Assembly (NCBI GenBank): GCA_028715605.1
Contig: JAQURM010000004.1
Coordinates: 62,001 to 126,000 of the forward strand
Direction of reading: 5' to 3'
Origin: Desulfovibrionales bacterium
GTDB lineage: Bacteria; Desulfobacterota; QYQD01
DNA length: 64,000 bases
Shown here: positions 34,284 to 41,686 of the stretch, piece by piece
Numbering within the stretch: the first letter of the stretch is position 1
How the letters are laid out: the number at the start of each line of letters is the position of its first letter
Notes under the pieces: model-generated
What the model was told of the DNA's origin: nothing
The model's input: only the letters and a program-made list of their open reading frames with translations
Database searches by the model: none
Translations under genes and position numbers: made by a program

Positions 34284-35783
34284 ATGCGCTACGAACAATG
34301 CATCGTATTAATTGTAACCGTCCCGCTAATCACCTCTTTTCTTGTGGTGCTGCTAGGATGGTTTAAGAGGTGGCTATGTTACCCGTTAGTCCTGGCTGCC
34401 TTAGGGGTATCTTTCCTATGCTCTCTGGGTATTCTGGACTTGGTTATGGAGAGAGGGACGATTCACTACTGGCAAGGGGGCTGGGAGCCGCCCTGGGGCA
34501 TCGAGTACGTGGTGGATCACCTCAACGCCTTTATGCTGGTGATGCTGACGTTCATTGGCCTTATGGTAGCCATCTACTCGAAAAAGAGTATCGAGCGGGA
34601 AATTCCTGAAAAGTTGGTCCCATACTACAGTATTTTCCTGCTCATGGTGACCGGCCTCATTGGCATCACGGTCACCGGTGACCTCTTTAACGTCTTTGTC
34701 TTTTTGGAGATTGCATCCCTCACTGCCTATGCCCTCATAGCGGTTGGTGAAGACGGGGCGCCTATGGCGGCATTCAACTATGTAATCATGGGCACCGTAG
34801 GGGCCTGTTTTTACTATCTGGGGATCGGCTACGTGTACATTGTGACCGGTTCGCTGAACATGGCCGATTTGTCCCAGCTATTACCCGCCCTATATCATAA
34901 CAAGGCGGTGCTGGTCGGCTTTGCCTTGTTTACGGTGGGCATCGCCGTCAAAATGGGTCTCTTCCCGTTGCATGTGTGGCTTCCGGATGCATATACCTAT
35001 GCGCCTTCTGCCACCAGCGCGGTTATCGCCCCCCTGTTCACCAAGGTTATGGCCTATCTCATGGTCCGGATTTTCTTTACGTTGTTTAAACCGCACTTTT
35101 CCATAGACCTGATCCCAATAACTCAGATCCTGACCTGGGTGGCGGCCGGCGGCATTATCGCCGGTTCGATCCTGGCCATCGCCCAGACCGATTTGAAAAG
35201 GATGCTGGCCTATTCTTCCATAGCGAACATCGGGTATATCGTGCTGGGTATCGGGCTGGCCAACCGGATGGGGCTTACCGGCGGCTTACTGCACATTCTG
35301 AACCATGCCTTTATGAAAGGGACCCTGTTCCTGGTGGCTGGCGGAATAATGTACAAGATGGGTATGCGGGATATTACGCAGTTTCGGGGACTGCATAAAA
35401 AGATGCCCTTTACCATGGCTGCCTTTACCATCGCCGCCCTCTCCATGATAGGCATACCGCCTACTGGTGGGTTCTTTAGCAAGTTTTATCTCGTCTTAGG
35501 CGCGATCGATGCAAGACAGTGGGCCTTTATAGTGGTTCTGTTGGCTAGCAGTCTGTTAAACGCCGTTTACTTCTTCCGGGTTATAGAGAATATCTACCTG
35601 GAACCACCGGTGACTGCCTATGCCACCGACGGCGGGACACACGAGGAGATAAAGCGGGATGAGCTTCCTTTAAGTATGCTTGTCCCCATCCTTATTATGG
35701 CGGCTGGAGTAGTCTTGTTAGGTATCTTTAATGAACGCATTATCGCCTTTATCATTCGCTTTGCGGTTCCGGCAAGCTTTTAA
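34284..35783 (+). CDS. mrpD: Mrp antiporter subunit D (NuoN/NuoM-like), first copy
   Basis: 499 residues, about 14 membrane helices. Ion-channel residues of the family are present: Glu in FVFLEIASL (helix 5), Lys in IAVKMGLFPLHVWLPDAY (helix 7) and the broken helix with HNHAFMKGTLF-type sequence (LNHAFMKGTLFL). It moves H+ or Na+ across the inner membrane. One base from mrpC. Confidence 0.94.
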   Translation: MRYEQCIVLIVTVPLITSFLVVLLGWFKRWLCYPLVLAALGVSFLCSLGILDLVMERGTIHYWQGGWEPPWGIEYVVDHLNAFMLVMLTFIGLMVAIYSKKSIEREIPEKLVPYYSIFLLMVTGLIGITVTGDLFNVFVFLEIASLTAYALIAVGEDGAPMAAFNYVIMGTVGACFYYLGIGYVYIVTGSLNMADLSQLLPALYHNKAVLVGFALFTVGIAVKMGLFPLHVWLPDAYTYAPSATSAVIAPLFTKVMAYLMVRIFFTLFKPHFSIDLIPITQILTWVAAGGIIAGSILAIAQTDLKRMLAYSSIANIGYIVLGIGLANRMGLTGGLLHILNHAFMKGTLFLVAGGIMYKMGMRDITQFRGLHKKMPFTMAAFTIAALSMIGIPPTGGFFSKFYLVLGAIDARQWAFIVVLLASSLLNAVYFFRVIENIYLEPPVTAYATDGGTHEEIKRDELPLSMLVPILIMAAGVVLLGIFNERIIAFIIRFAVPASF

Positions 35784-35798
35784 CCGGGAGGAGACAGG

Positions 35799-37292
35799 AT
35801 GGAAATCGTATATTCAATAAAGCCGCTACTTGCTGTTCTGGTATCACTTATTGCTGCCCCGCTGATCCTTCTTACGGGAGAAAAGCACAAGAATGTCCGG
35901 GAATTTTGGACGATTCTGGCGGCACTCATCAAATTCTCCGTGGTGGTCTCCATGATTCCACTGATTACCGATGGAAAGATCATAGAGTACACAATTCTAC
36001 CCATAATTCCCGGTGTCCCCTTGCAGCTAAGGGTGGAGCCCTTCGGGATGATTTTTGCCCTTCTGTCTTCTACCCTGTGGATTGCTACTTCCTTCTATTC
36101 CATAGGCTACATGCGGGGGCTGAATGAGCACGCCCAGACGCGTTACTTCTTTGGCTTTGCCATGTGCATGTCTGCCGCTATTGGTATTGCGTTTTCCGCC
36201 AATCTGTTGACTCTGTTTGTCTTCTACGAGATTCTTACGATCTCCACCTGGCCACTGGTGGTTCATAAAGAGACCCAGGAGGCCGTCATGGGCGGTCGGA
36301 AGTACCTCTTCTATACCCTGACCGCCGGCACTCTGATACTGTTTTCAACAGCGATGCTCTACCACCTGACCGGGACTCTGGATTTTCGGGCGGGCGGCTT
36401 TCTGGCCGGACATGGGTCACCTGCCATACAGACTTTACTCCTGATAACCCTTATTCTCGGGTTCGGGGTCAAGGGCGGGATCATGCCTATGCATGAATGG
36501 CTGCCCACAGCCATGGTCGCCCCCACACCGGTCAGTGCCCTCCTCCATGCCGTGGCCGTGGTGAAAGCCGGTGTCTTTGGATGTCTCCGGGTTATCCTTT
36601 TTATCTTTGGCCCCAAGCTCCTCGGTGATCTGGGATTGTGGTTGCCCCTGGCCTATTTTGTTTCCTTCACCATACTTGCTGCCGGATTGTTGGCTTTAGG
36701 GCAGGATCATCTCAAGCGGCGACTGGCATTTTCGACGGTAAACTGCCTCTCTATTATGGTCTTGGGAGCTGCTTTATTATCGAAGAGCAGTATTACCGGT
36801 GGGATACTGCATATGGCTTTCCATGGTTTTATGAAAATCACCCTCTTTTTCTGTGCCGGGGCCATATATGTCAAAACCCATAAGGAATACGTTAGTCAAC
36901 TGGATGGCCTGGGCAGGCAGATGCCGCTTACCTTCGCTGCCTTTACTATAGGCGCTATGGGCCTCGCAGGGGTTCCGCCGGTAAATGGCTTCATAAGTAA
37001 ATGGTACCTTTGTCTAGGGGCCATGGAGTCCAAAGAAATAGTCTTTCTCTTTATACTGCTGACCAGTGCCTTACTGGACGTGGCCTTCTTTTTCCCCATT
37101 ATTTATAAGGCCTTCTTCAAGAAGCCCTTAGATGATGTCAAACCGCATTTTGACGAGGCTCCGATGTTTATGGTCGTCCCGCTTGTGGTTACCGCCGTCA
37201 TGGCGGTGATCCTGGGGGTCTATCCGGATGCCTTTTTCAGATTCTTTAACATAACTGCCTTGGCCGTTAATAACATTCTGGGGGTAAGTTGA
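35799..37292 (+). CDS. Mrp antiporter subunit D-like protein, second copy
   Basis: 497 residues, about 14 membrane helices. Glu in LFVFYEILTI, Lys in FGVKGGIMPMHEWLPTAM and LHMAFHGFMKITLF are intact, so it should be an active channel subunit. It differs from the first copy enough to be a separate subunit type (MbhH/MnhD family). A GGGAGGAG ribosome-binding site is upstream. Confidence 0.92.
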   Translation: MEIVYSIKPLLAVLVSLIAAPLILLTGEKHKNVREFWTILAALIKFSVVVSMIPLITDGKIIEYTILPIIPGVPLQLRVEPFGMIFALLSSTLWIATSFYSIGYMRGLNEHAQTRYFFGFAMCMSAAIGIAFSANLLTLFVFYEILTISTWPLVVHKETQEAVMGGRKYLFYTLTAGTLILFSTAMLYHLTGTLDFRAGGFLAGHGSPAIQTLLLITLILGFGVKGGIMPMHEWLPTAMVAPTPVSALLHAVAVVKAGVFGCLRVILFIFGPKLLGDLGLWLPLAYFVSFTILAAGLLALGQDHLKRRLAFSTVNCLSIMVLGAALLSKSSITGGILHMAFHGFMKITLFFCAGAIYVKTHKEYVSQLDGLGRQMPLTFAAFTIGAMGLAGVPPVNGFISKWYLCLGAMESKEIVFLFILLTSALLDVAFFFPIIYKAFFKKPLDDVKPHFDEAPMFMVVPLVVTAVMAVILGVYPDAFFRFFNITALAVNNILGVS

Positions 37293-37296
37293 TATT

Positions 37297-37506
37297 ATGA
37301 AGACCTTCAAGTACATTTTTTTCGGCTTAATTGTCCTGAGTTGTCTGCTGGGGCTGGTTTTTCCAAATCCGCATGCCCACTTCTGGTGGCAAAAGATACC
37401 GGTGTTTGATGCGGTCTTTGGATTCATCGGATGCATCGTCATCATCGTTGTCTCCAAGGCGCTGGGTCATGGCTGGCTGCAGAAGAAGGAGGGTTATTAT
37501 GATTGA
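37297..37506 (+). CDS. Small membrane protein of the antiporter operon
   Basis: 69 residues with two hydrophobic helices (about 5-22 and 38-54) joined by a HAHFWWQKIPVFD loop. Not a classical Mrp subunit. It lies 4 bp after the second D gene and overlaps the start of the third by eight bases, so it is surely translated with them. Function unknown; perhaps an assembly or accessory subunit. Confidence 0.75.
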   Translation: MKTFKYIFFGLIVLSCLLGLVFPNPHAHFWWQKIPVFDAVFGFIGCIVIIVVSKALGHGWLQKKEGYYD

Positions 37507-39286
37507 TATTGTTCCTCCAGCCTTCATATATATCGTCGGGGCGTTCCTCATTCCCCTGTTAGGGAACAGGCTCAGGCTTTTGAAACAGGCCTTTTTGCTC
37601 CTGATCCCGGCCATTGCATTCTGGGATCTTCTCAACATGCCCCAGGGCACCTACTGGATTTATCAATTCCTGGGATATGAGCTTATCTTAGGCCGCGTTG
37701 ACAAACTGAGCATGGTATTCGGCTACATCTTTGTCATCATGTCATTCCTGGGGATGGTCTATGCGATCCACATAAAAGAAGACGGGCAGCACGTGGCGGC
37801 ATTTCTGTATATGGGGAGTACGCTTGGGGTGGTCTTTACCGGAGATCTTTTCACCCTGTTCGTTTTCTGGGAGATTATGGCCGGGGCCTCTGTTTTTCTG
37901 GTCTGGTACAGGCGGGAACAGGCGGCTCTCGACGCCGGATTCAGATACGTCTTTGTGCACCTGACCGGCGGTGCGATTCTGTTGGCCGGTATTATCATGC
38001 ACGTGGTCGAGACGGGATCCACGGCCTTTTCACTGCTGAAATCCGATACCCTGGCTTCAAACTTCATCCTCTTCGGTTTTTTGCTCAATGCCGCGGTGCC
38101 TCCGCTCCATGCCTGGCTGGCGGATGCCTATCCGGAGGGGACAGTGACCGGCAGCGTATTCATGACTGCCTTTACCACGAAAAGCGCCGTATACGTACTG
38201 GCGCGAGGATTTGCCGGAACCGAGCTTCTGGTATGGCTTGGGGCGATCATGGCCCTCTATGGTGTGGTTTACGCGGTTCTCGAGAATGATATCCGAAGGC
38301 TTCTTGCCTACCACATTATCAGTCAGGTCGGATATATGGTCTGTGGCGTCGGGTTGGGAACTGAATTAGCCATAAATGGTGCAAGTGCCCATGCCTTCTG
38401 TCACATTCTTTACAAGGCATTACTTTTCATGGGTACCGGCGCGGTGATTTACGTGACGGGACGGCGTAAGATGACCGAATTACAGGGTAGAAACCTGTAC
38501 CGGATGATGCCCATTACCGTCACACTCTATATGATTGGCGCCTTTTCCATCTCGGCCGTACCCTTATTCAATGGTTTTGTCAGCAAGACCATGGTCGTAG
38601 CCGCTGCCGGCATGCTGAACCGGCCGGCTATCGAGCTTATGCTTCACCTTGCCTCTATAGGGACATTTCTCCATACGGGCCTGAAGCTTCCCTGGGGTAC
38701 TTGGTTTGGCAAGCCTACCGGGCAGGAGGACAAAATAGAGGCTAAAGAACCGCCGCTGAACATGCTGGTAGCGATGGGGCTGACGGCATTTTTGTGCATA
38801 CTCACCGGCGTCTATCCCCAGGTACTGTATAATATCCTCCCTTATCCGGTTGATTTCCATCCTTATACTGCGGATAAGGTCGTGGCCATGATGCAGATGC
38901 TGTTACTGACGGCCGCTGCTTTCTGGCTCTACATAGACAAGCTGGGGGGAGAACCAACGGTCAGCATGGATACGGATTGGTTTTATAGAATGTTTGGCCG
39001 TGGCGTTGCGTGGTTCTGTGAGAAGCCGCTGAACGCATTACGCTCAGGAGTGCAAGCTTTTCTTACCAGTGATGTGAAAGGTGTTGCACTTCTTGCCAAA
39101 AACCCGTATCGAGCGGGGCGGCTTATTGCTTCCTACTTCCGTGGCGACCCCAAGGATAAATATCAGGCTGTCCGAAACGAGCCGTATAATGTGAATACGT
39201 ACAGGATACCTATCGGCGTATCGGCCGGTGTGGCCACCATATTCCTGTTTTTGCTTACCCTGATCTATTTCGCTGTCGGGGGATGA
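37499..39286 (+). CDS. Mrp antiporter subunit D-like protein, third copy (NuoL-like)
   Basis: 595 residues, about 15 membrane helices. I take ATG 37499 (MIDIVPPAFIYIVG) with AAGGAGGG upstream; the open frame further upstream is out of character. Glu in FVFWEIMAG is kept, but in helix 7 the channel Lys is absent: the segment reads LLNAAVPPLHAWLADAY where the other two copies have VKxGxxPxHxWLP. The C-terminal extension with one extra helix after residue 560 is as in longer NuoL/MrpA-type subunits. It may contribute structure rather than a complete proton channel. Confidence 0.9.
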   Translation: MIDIVPPAFIYIVGAFLIPLLGNRLRLLKQAFLLLIPAIAFWDLLNMPQGTYWIYQFLGYELILGRVDKLSMVFGYIFVIMSFLGMVYAIHIKEDGQHVAAFLYMGSTLGVVFTGDLFTLFVFWEIMAGASVFLVWYRREQAALDAGFRYVFVHLTGGAILLAGIIMHVVETGSTAFSLLKSDTLASNFILFGFLLNAAVPPLHAWLADAYPEGTVTGSVFMTAFTTKSAVYVLARGFAGTELLVWLGAIMALYGVVYAVLENDIRRLLAYHIISQVGYMVCGVGLGTELAINGASAHAFCHILYKALLFMGTGAVIYVTGRRKMTELQGRNLYRMMPITVTLYMIGAFSISAVPLFNGFVSKTMVVAAAGMLNRPAIELMLHLASIGTFLHTGLKLPWGTWFGKPTGQEDKIEAKEPPLNMLVAMGLTAFLCILTGVYPQVLYNILPYPVDFHPYTADKVVAMMQMLLLTAAAFWLYIDKLGGEPTVSMDTDWFYRMFGRGVAWFCEKPLNALRSGVQAFLTSDVKGVALLAKNPYRAGRLIASYFRGDPKDKYQAVRNEPYNVNTYRIPIGVSAGVATIFLFLLTLIYFAVGG

Positions 39287-39319
39287 GATTGGCCTTTTGT
39301 GAAGGGGTCGAGAATCATT

Positions 39320-39360
39320 TAATTTCCATCCGGGAAGCCAGGCTTTCCGGATGGAAATTA
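39320..39360. terminator. Near-perfect 20-bp palindrome between convergent genes
   Basis: TAATTTCCATCCGG(39320-39333)GAAGCC pairs with GGCTTTCCGGATGGAAATTA (39341-39360), with a G-T pair and a loop of one base. It ends inside the last codons of the convergent DUF1992 gene. No T-run follows on the plus strand; on the minus strand TTAAATGATT follows. It probably stops transcripts of both genes, or it is another dispersed palindrome. Confidence 0.55.
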
Positions 39361-39723
39361 CTTCATCTTGTCGATCAGTTTTTCATAATAAATCTGGTTT
39401 TCTTCAAAATTCACAGGTCGCTTCTGCATGACGTTGAGCTTCATGACCAAGAAGTTCAGTTTCTTCATCTGCCGGTATTTTTCCTTTTCATCGGTGAGCC
39501 CGGATAACAGGTCCTGGGCAGCCCGGATATCCTTCTTCAATTGCAGTTCCGGTGGGATACAATCGGCATTTTTTAAAATTTTATAGACCAGGCGCAGATC
39601 TTCAGGGACGTGGCTATCGTCTTCGAAGACCAGGGGTTTCCCTTTGCCGGGCAGATTGTCAAACTCGCCCTTTTCAATGGCTTCCCTGATTATATTTTCT
39701 ATAATACGCTGAGGGTAGATCAT
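39358..39723 (-). CDS. DUF1992-family protein
   Basis: 121 residues from ATG 39723, which has AAAGG eight bases upstream. It matches the DUF1992 (DnaJ-homologue subfamily C member 28-like) pattern: IIREAIEKGEFDNLPGKGKPL then ADCIPPELQLKKDI. Charged, helical, soluble. Cellular role unknown. It lies alone, convergent with the antiporter operon. Confidence 0.88.
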   Translation of the reverse strand: MIYPQRIIENIIREAIEKGEFDNLPGKGKPLVFEDDSHVPEDLRLVYKILKNADCIPPELQLKKDIRAAQDLLSGLTDEKEKYRQMKKLNFLVMKLNVMQKRPVNFEENQIYYEKLIDKMK

Positions 39724-39856
39724 AAGGACAACCTTTATACTAAAAAATAGCAGCAAATTTCGCTAGCCGCAACATTTAATTTATCCCTTAAAAAACCAGC
39801 CTTGTTTTTTGTTTTATCGATTCTATCCACTTAATATTTAAATAGATTTTTTCTTA

Positions 39857-39941
39857 TTGTGTTATTTCGCAAATTCTTATACGATTATCCCTAACCGCAG
39901 GTCTCGACGAAAAAAGTCGAGTCGATATAATATATAATGTT
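39857..39941 (+). repeat. 85-bp direct repeat, copy A (attI-like boundary of a cassette array)
   Basis: Same length and 81 of 85 bases identical to 58101-58185. It contains a small hairpin CTCGAC-GAAAAAA-GTCGAG, two TATAAT hexamers (39926-39931 and 39933-39938) and ends exactly at the GTT of GTTGGGC (39939-39945), a perfect GTTRRRY recombination core. Sequence similarity stops on both sides at the same point as in copy B. The repeat therefore looks like a site-specific integration site that also provides a -10 promoter element for the inserted gene. Confidence 0.75.
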
Positions 39942-39948
39942 GGGCGGC

Positions 39949-40777
39949 ATGACATTGGCTGACTGGATTCCCGCTCTCTCGACAACTGGGCTTCTTGCCC
40001 TTCTGCTTTGGTTTGGCCGCACGCTCATACGGACACGCCTCACTGCCAGTGTTGAGCACGAATTCAACGAAAAACTGGAGCGCCTTAGAGGCGGAACTAC
40101 GGCAGGGCGAAGAACGACTGAGGACAGAGCTTCGAGCAAAAGAAGCGGAAATCGCGGCCCTGAGAGGCGGCGCGATGACCGCTTTGGCTAGCCGGCAGAT
40201 CGCCGTGGACAAGAGGCGACTCGATGCGGTGGATCAGCTTTGGGCCGCTACCATGGCCCTTGCCCCTGCACGTGCACTGTCTAACTGGCTTTCGGTGTTT
40301 AAATTTGAAGCTGCGGCTGAAAGAGCGGAGCGCGACCCAAAGGTCAGACAGCTATTTGACATGATGGGCGGCGGCTTCGACATAAAGTTGCTCGGCAGCG
40401 CGGACGCCCAAAAGGCTCGCCCGTTCGTTTCACCAATGGCATGGGCCATATTTACGGCACTTCAAGCCATCTGCGTACATGCAGCGATGCGTTGGCAGAT
40501 TTTGAAAAGTGGCCTCGGAAAACAGGACTTTGCCAACACGGATTCCATTGACAAGTTGCTGAAGACCGCTCTGCCGCATCAACCGGCCTACATCGACAAG
40601 TACGGGCCAGAGGGATACCACTACCTCCTTGATGAACTCGAAACGAGGTTACTGCGTGAGCTTCAGTCTATGCTTGTCGGCGGCGAGGCTGATAAGGCCA
40701 ACCTAGAGCAGGCTGCGGAGATTCTCAAACAGTCCAATGAGCTGATTACTCAAGTCACAGAACAGGCGAAGAAATAG
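39949..40777 (+). pseudogene. Cassette 1 gene: membrane-anchored coiled-coil protein, frameshifted
   Basis: Two overlapping frames together make one plausible protein of about 275 residues. The first frame from ATG 39949 gives an N-terminal membrane helix (TTGLLALLLWFGRTLI) and EHEFNEKLERL. A shift of one base around 40085-40088 (CTTAGAG; removing the A restores CTTGAG) continues into the second frame with EAELRQGEERLRTELRAKE, then a conserved-looking helical domain to 40777. Either a one-base mutation has inactivated the gene, or the assembly has an error. Function not recognised. A short leader of 9 bases separates the recombination core from the start, as in many cassettes. Confidence 0.65.
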
Positions 40778-40782
40778 ATGCC

Positions 40783-40879
40783 GCCCAACCACGCGCTCCA
40801 GCGGACGCCGCCCGCTTCGCAGGCGGTTTCCTCGTTCGCTTCGCTCACTCGGCGCGGCTGAGCGCGGGCGTCGTTAGCA
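40783..40879 (+). other. attC recombination site of cassette 1
   Basis: 97 bp. Inverse core GCCCAAC (40783-40789); L'' GCGCTC-C-AGC (40793-40802) pairs with L' GCTGAGCGC (40857-40865), leaving one extrahelical C, the signature of attC sites. The interior is GC-rich and imperfectly palindromic. The site ends in core GTTAGCA (40873-40879). The inverse core is the exact complement of the core at the cassette start (39939). These features fit established attC architecture. Confidence 0.72.
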
Positions 40880-40907
40880 GTCAAAACTTTCATTCCGCCA
40901 TTAAGTA

Positions 40908-40936
40908 TTGACAACGGTATAAACTGATTGCATAAT
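40908..40936 (+). promoter_or_regulatory. Sigma70 promoter of the toxin-antitoxin pair
   Basis: TTGACA (40908-40913), 17-bp spacer, CATAAT (40931-40936, 5 of 6), about 30 bp before the antitoxin start. It lies inside cassette 2, so the pair carries its own promoter, as is usual for cassette-borne toxin-antitoxin genes. Confidence 0.7.
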
Positions 40937-40966
40937 ACAATTACAAAACGATGCATGAGGTGAAAT

Positions 40967-41224
40967 ATGTCTGGAGTCAAAACCGCTATATCGTTGGATG
41001 AAGAATTATTTGACAAAGTCAACAAGCTGGCGCACAAACTACATGTTTCACGTAGCCGGCTGTTTACCATCGCGGTGAGAGATTATTTGAAAAAAGAAGA
41101 AAACCGAACACTGCTTGCCCAACTGAATGATGCATACAGTGACCACCCAGATGATGAAGAAAGAAAAATTTCTACATCTATGAAAGCCAAACACCGCAAA
41201 ATCATAGGGCAAGAGCCATGGTAA
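40967..41224 (+). CDS. MazE-like ribbon-helix-helix antitoxin
   Basis: 85 residues. The N-terminal ribbon-helix-helix DNA-binding domain (VKTAISLDEELFDKVNKLAHKLHVSRSRLFTIAV) is followed by an acidic, flexible tail that should wrap the toxin. AGGTG precedes ATG 40967. It overlaps the toxin start by seven bases. Antitoxins of this kind neutralise the toxin and repress their own promoter. Confidence 0.88.
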   Translation: MSGVKTAISLDEELFDKVNKLAHKLHVSRSRLFTIAVRDYLKKEENRTLLAQLNDAYSDHPDDEERKISTSMKAKHRKIIGQEPW

Positions 41225-41571
41225 TCGGACAAGGTGAAATCTATTGGGTTGACCTTGGTCAGCCATCAGGGTCTGAGCCGGGCTATCGGCATCCTCATGT
41301 AGTTATTCAAAACAATTTATTTAACGCGAGCAAAATTAATACGGTAGTAGTTTGTGCTCTTACCTCAAACGTCAAAAGAGCTCAGGCGCCGGGCAACGTT
41401 TTACTGAATAAAGGTGAAGCCAACCTTCCTAAAAAAAGTGTCGTGAATATTTCGCAAATTTACACGGTTAATAAAAGCGACTTGGTTGAAAAAATTGGTA
41501 AGGTGTCAGAAAAAAGATTTAACGAAATTCTTAAAGGCATAAAACTGCTTACCGAGCCGAGAGAAGTTTAA
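41218..41571 (+). CDS. mazF: MazF/PemK-family mRNA interferase toxin
   Basis: 117 residues. MazF hallmarks: GEIYWVDLGQPSGSEPGYRHPHVVIQN at the N-terminus (RxHPxVVIQ strand with the catalytic Arg), VVVCALTSN, PKKSVVNISQIYTVNKSDL. It cleaves mRNA at specific sites when free of antitoxin. Encoded with the RHH antitoxin in cassette 2. In an integron such pairs are thought to stabilise the array. Confidence 0.92.
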   Translation: MVIGQGEIYWVDLGQPSGSEPGYRHPHVVIQNNLFNASKINTVVVCALTSNVKRAQAPGNVLLNKGEANLPKKSVVNISQIYTVNKSDLVEKIGKVSEKRFNEILKGIKLLTEPREV

Positions 41572-41597
41572 CCATCAAAATGTCCTTGTCAAAAAAC

Positions 41598-41686
41598 TGC
41601 TGACCAAGCTATTAAACCGACGGCAAGGCCTGCGGCCTTGTTGCCTCGCTTCGCTCGGCTGCACCTTATACCTTTCGTTGTTATGA
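41598..41686 (+). other. Candidate attC site of cassette 2
   Basis: An inverse-core-like TGCTGAC (41598-41604) differs by one base from the complement of the cassette start core GTTAGCA. A strong interior hairpin GGCAAGGCC/GGCCTTGTTGCC and a GCCTCGCTTCGCTCGGC stem follow. A weak core GTTATGA lies at 41680-41686. L-box pairing is poor, so this is less certain than attC of cassette 1. The TTA at 41681-41683 is the reverse complement of the moeA TAA stop. Confidence 0.4.

Larger units (their letters stand above)
39940..41680 (+). mobile_element. Two-cassette integron-type array without an integrase
   Basis: Cassette 1 (39940-40873) begins TTGGGC and carries, after its gene, the exactly complementary inverse core GCCCAAC (40783-40789). 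Cassette 2 (40874-41680) begins TTAGCA and ends with a weaker attC whose inverse core is TGCTGAC, one base off the complement. The gene content is typical of cassettes: one unknown membrane-associated protein and one toxin-antitoxin pair. No intI gene is seen within the window, so this would be a cluster of attC sites lacking an integrase. The right boundary falls at the moeA stop codon. Confidence 0.6.

Noticed and set aside
37373-37498. Upstream extension of the third D-type subunit
   Set aside because: The first 42 codons lie in another gene's frame, are Arg/Ser-rich and not membrane-like; ATG 37499 has a clear ribosome-binding site.
39857-39941. 85-bp repeat as an attC site itself
   Set aside because: The only AAC-type inverse core (CCCTAAC) and the short hairpin do not give L-box pairing at the right distance from GTT; an attI-like site fits better.
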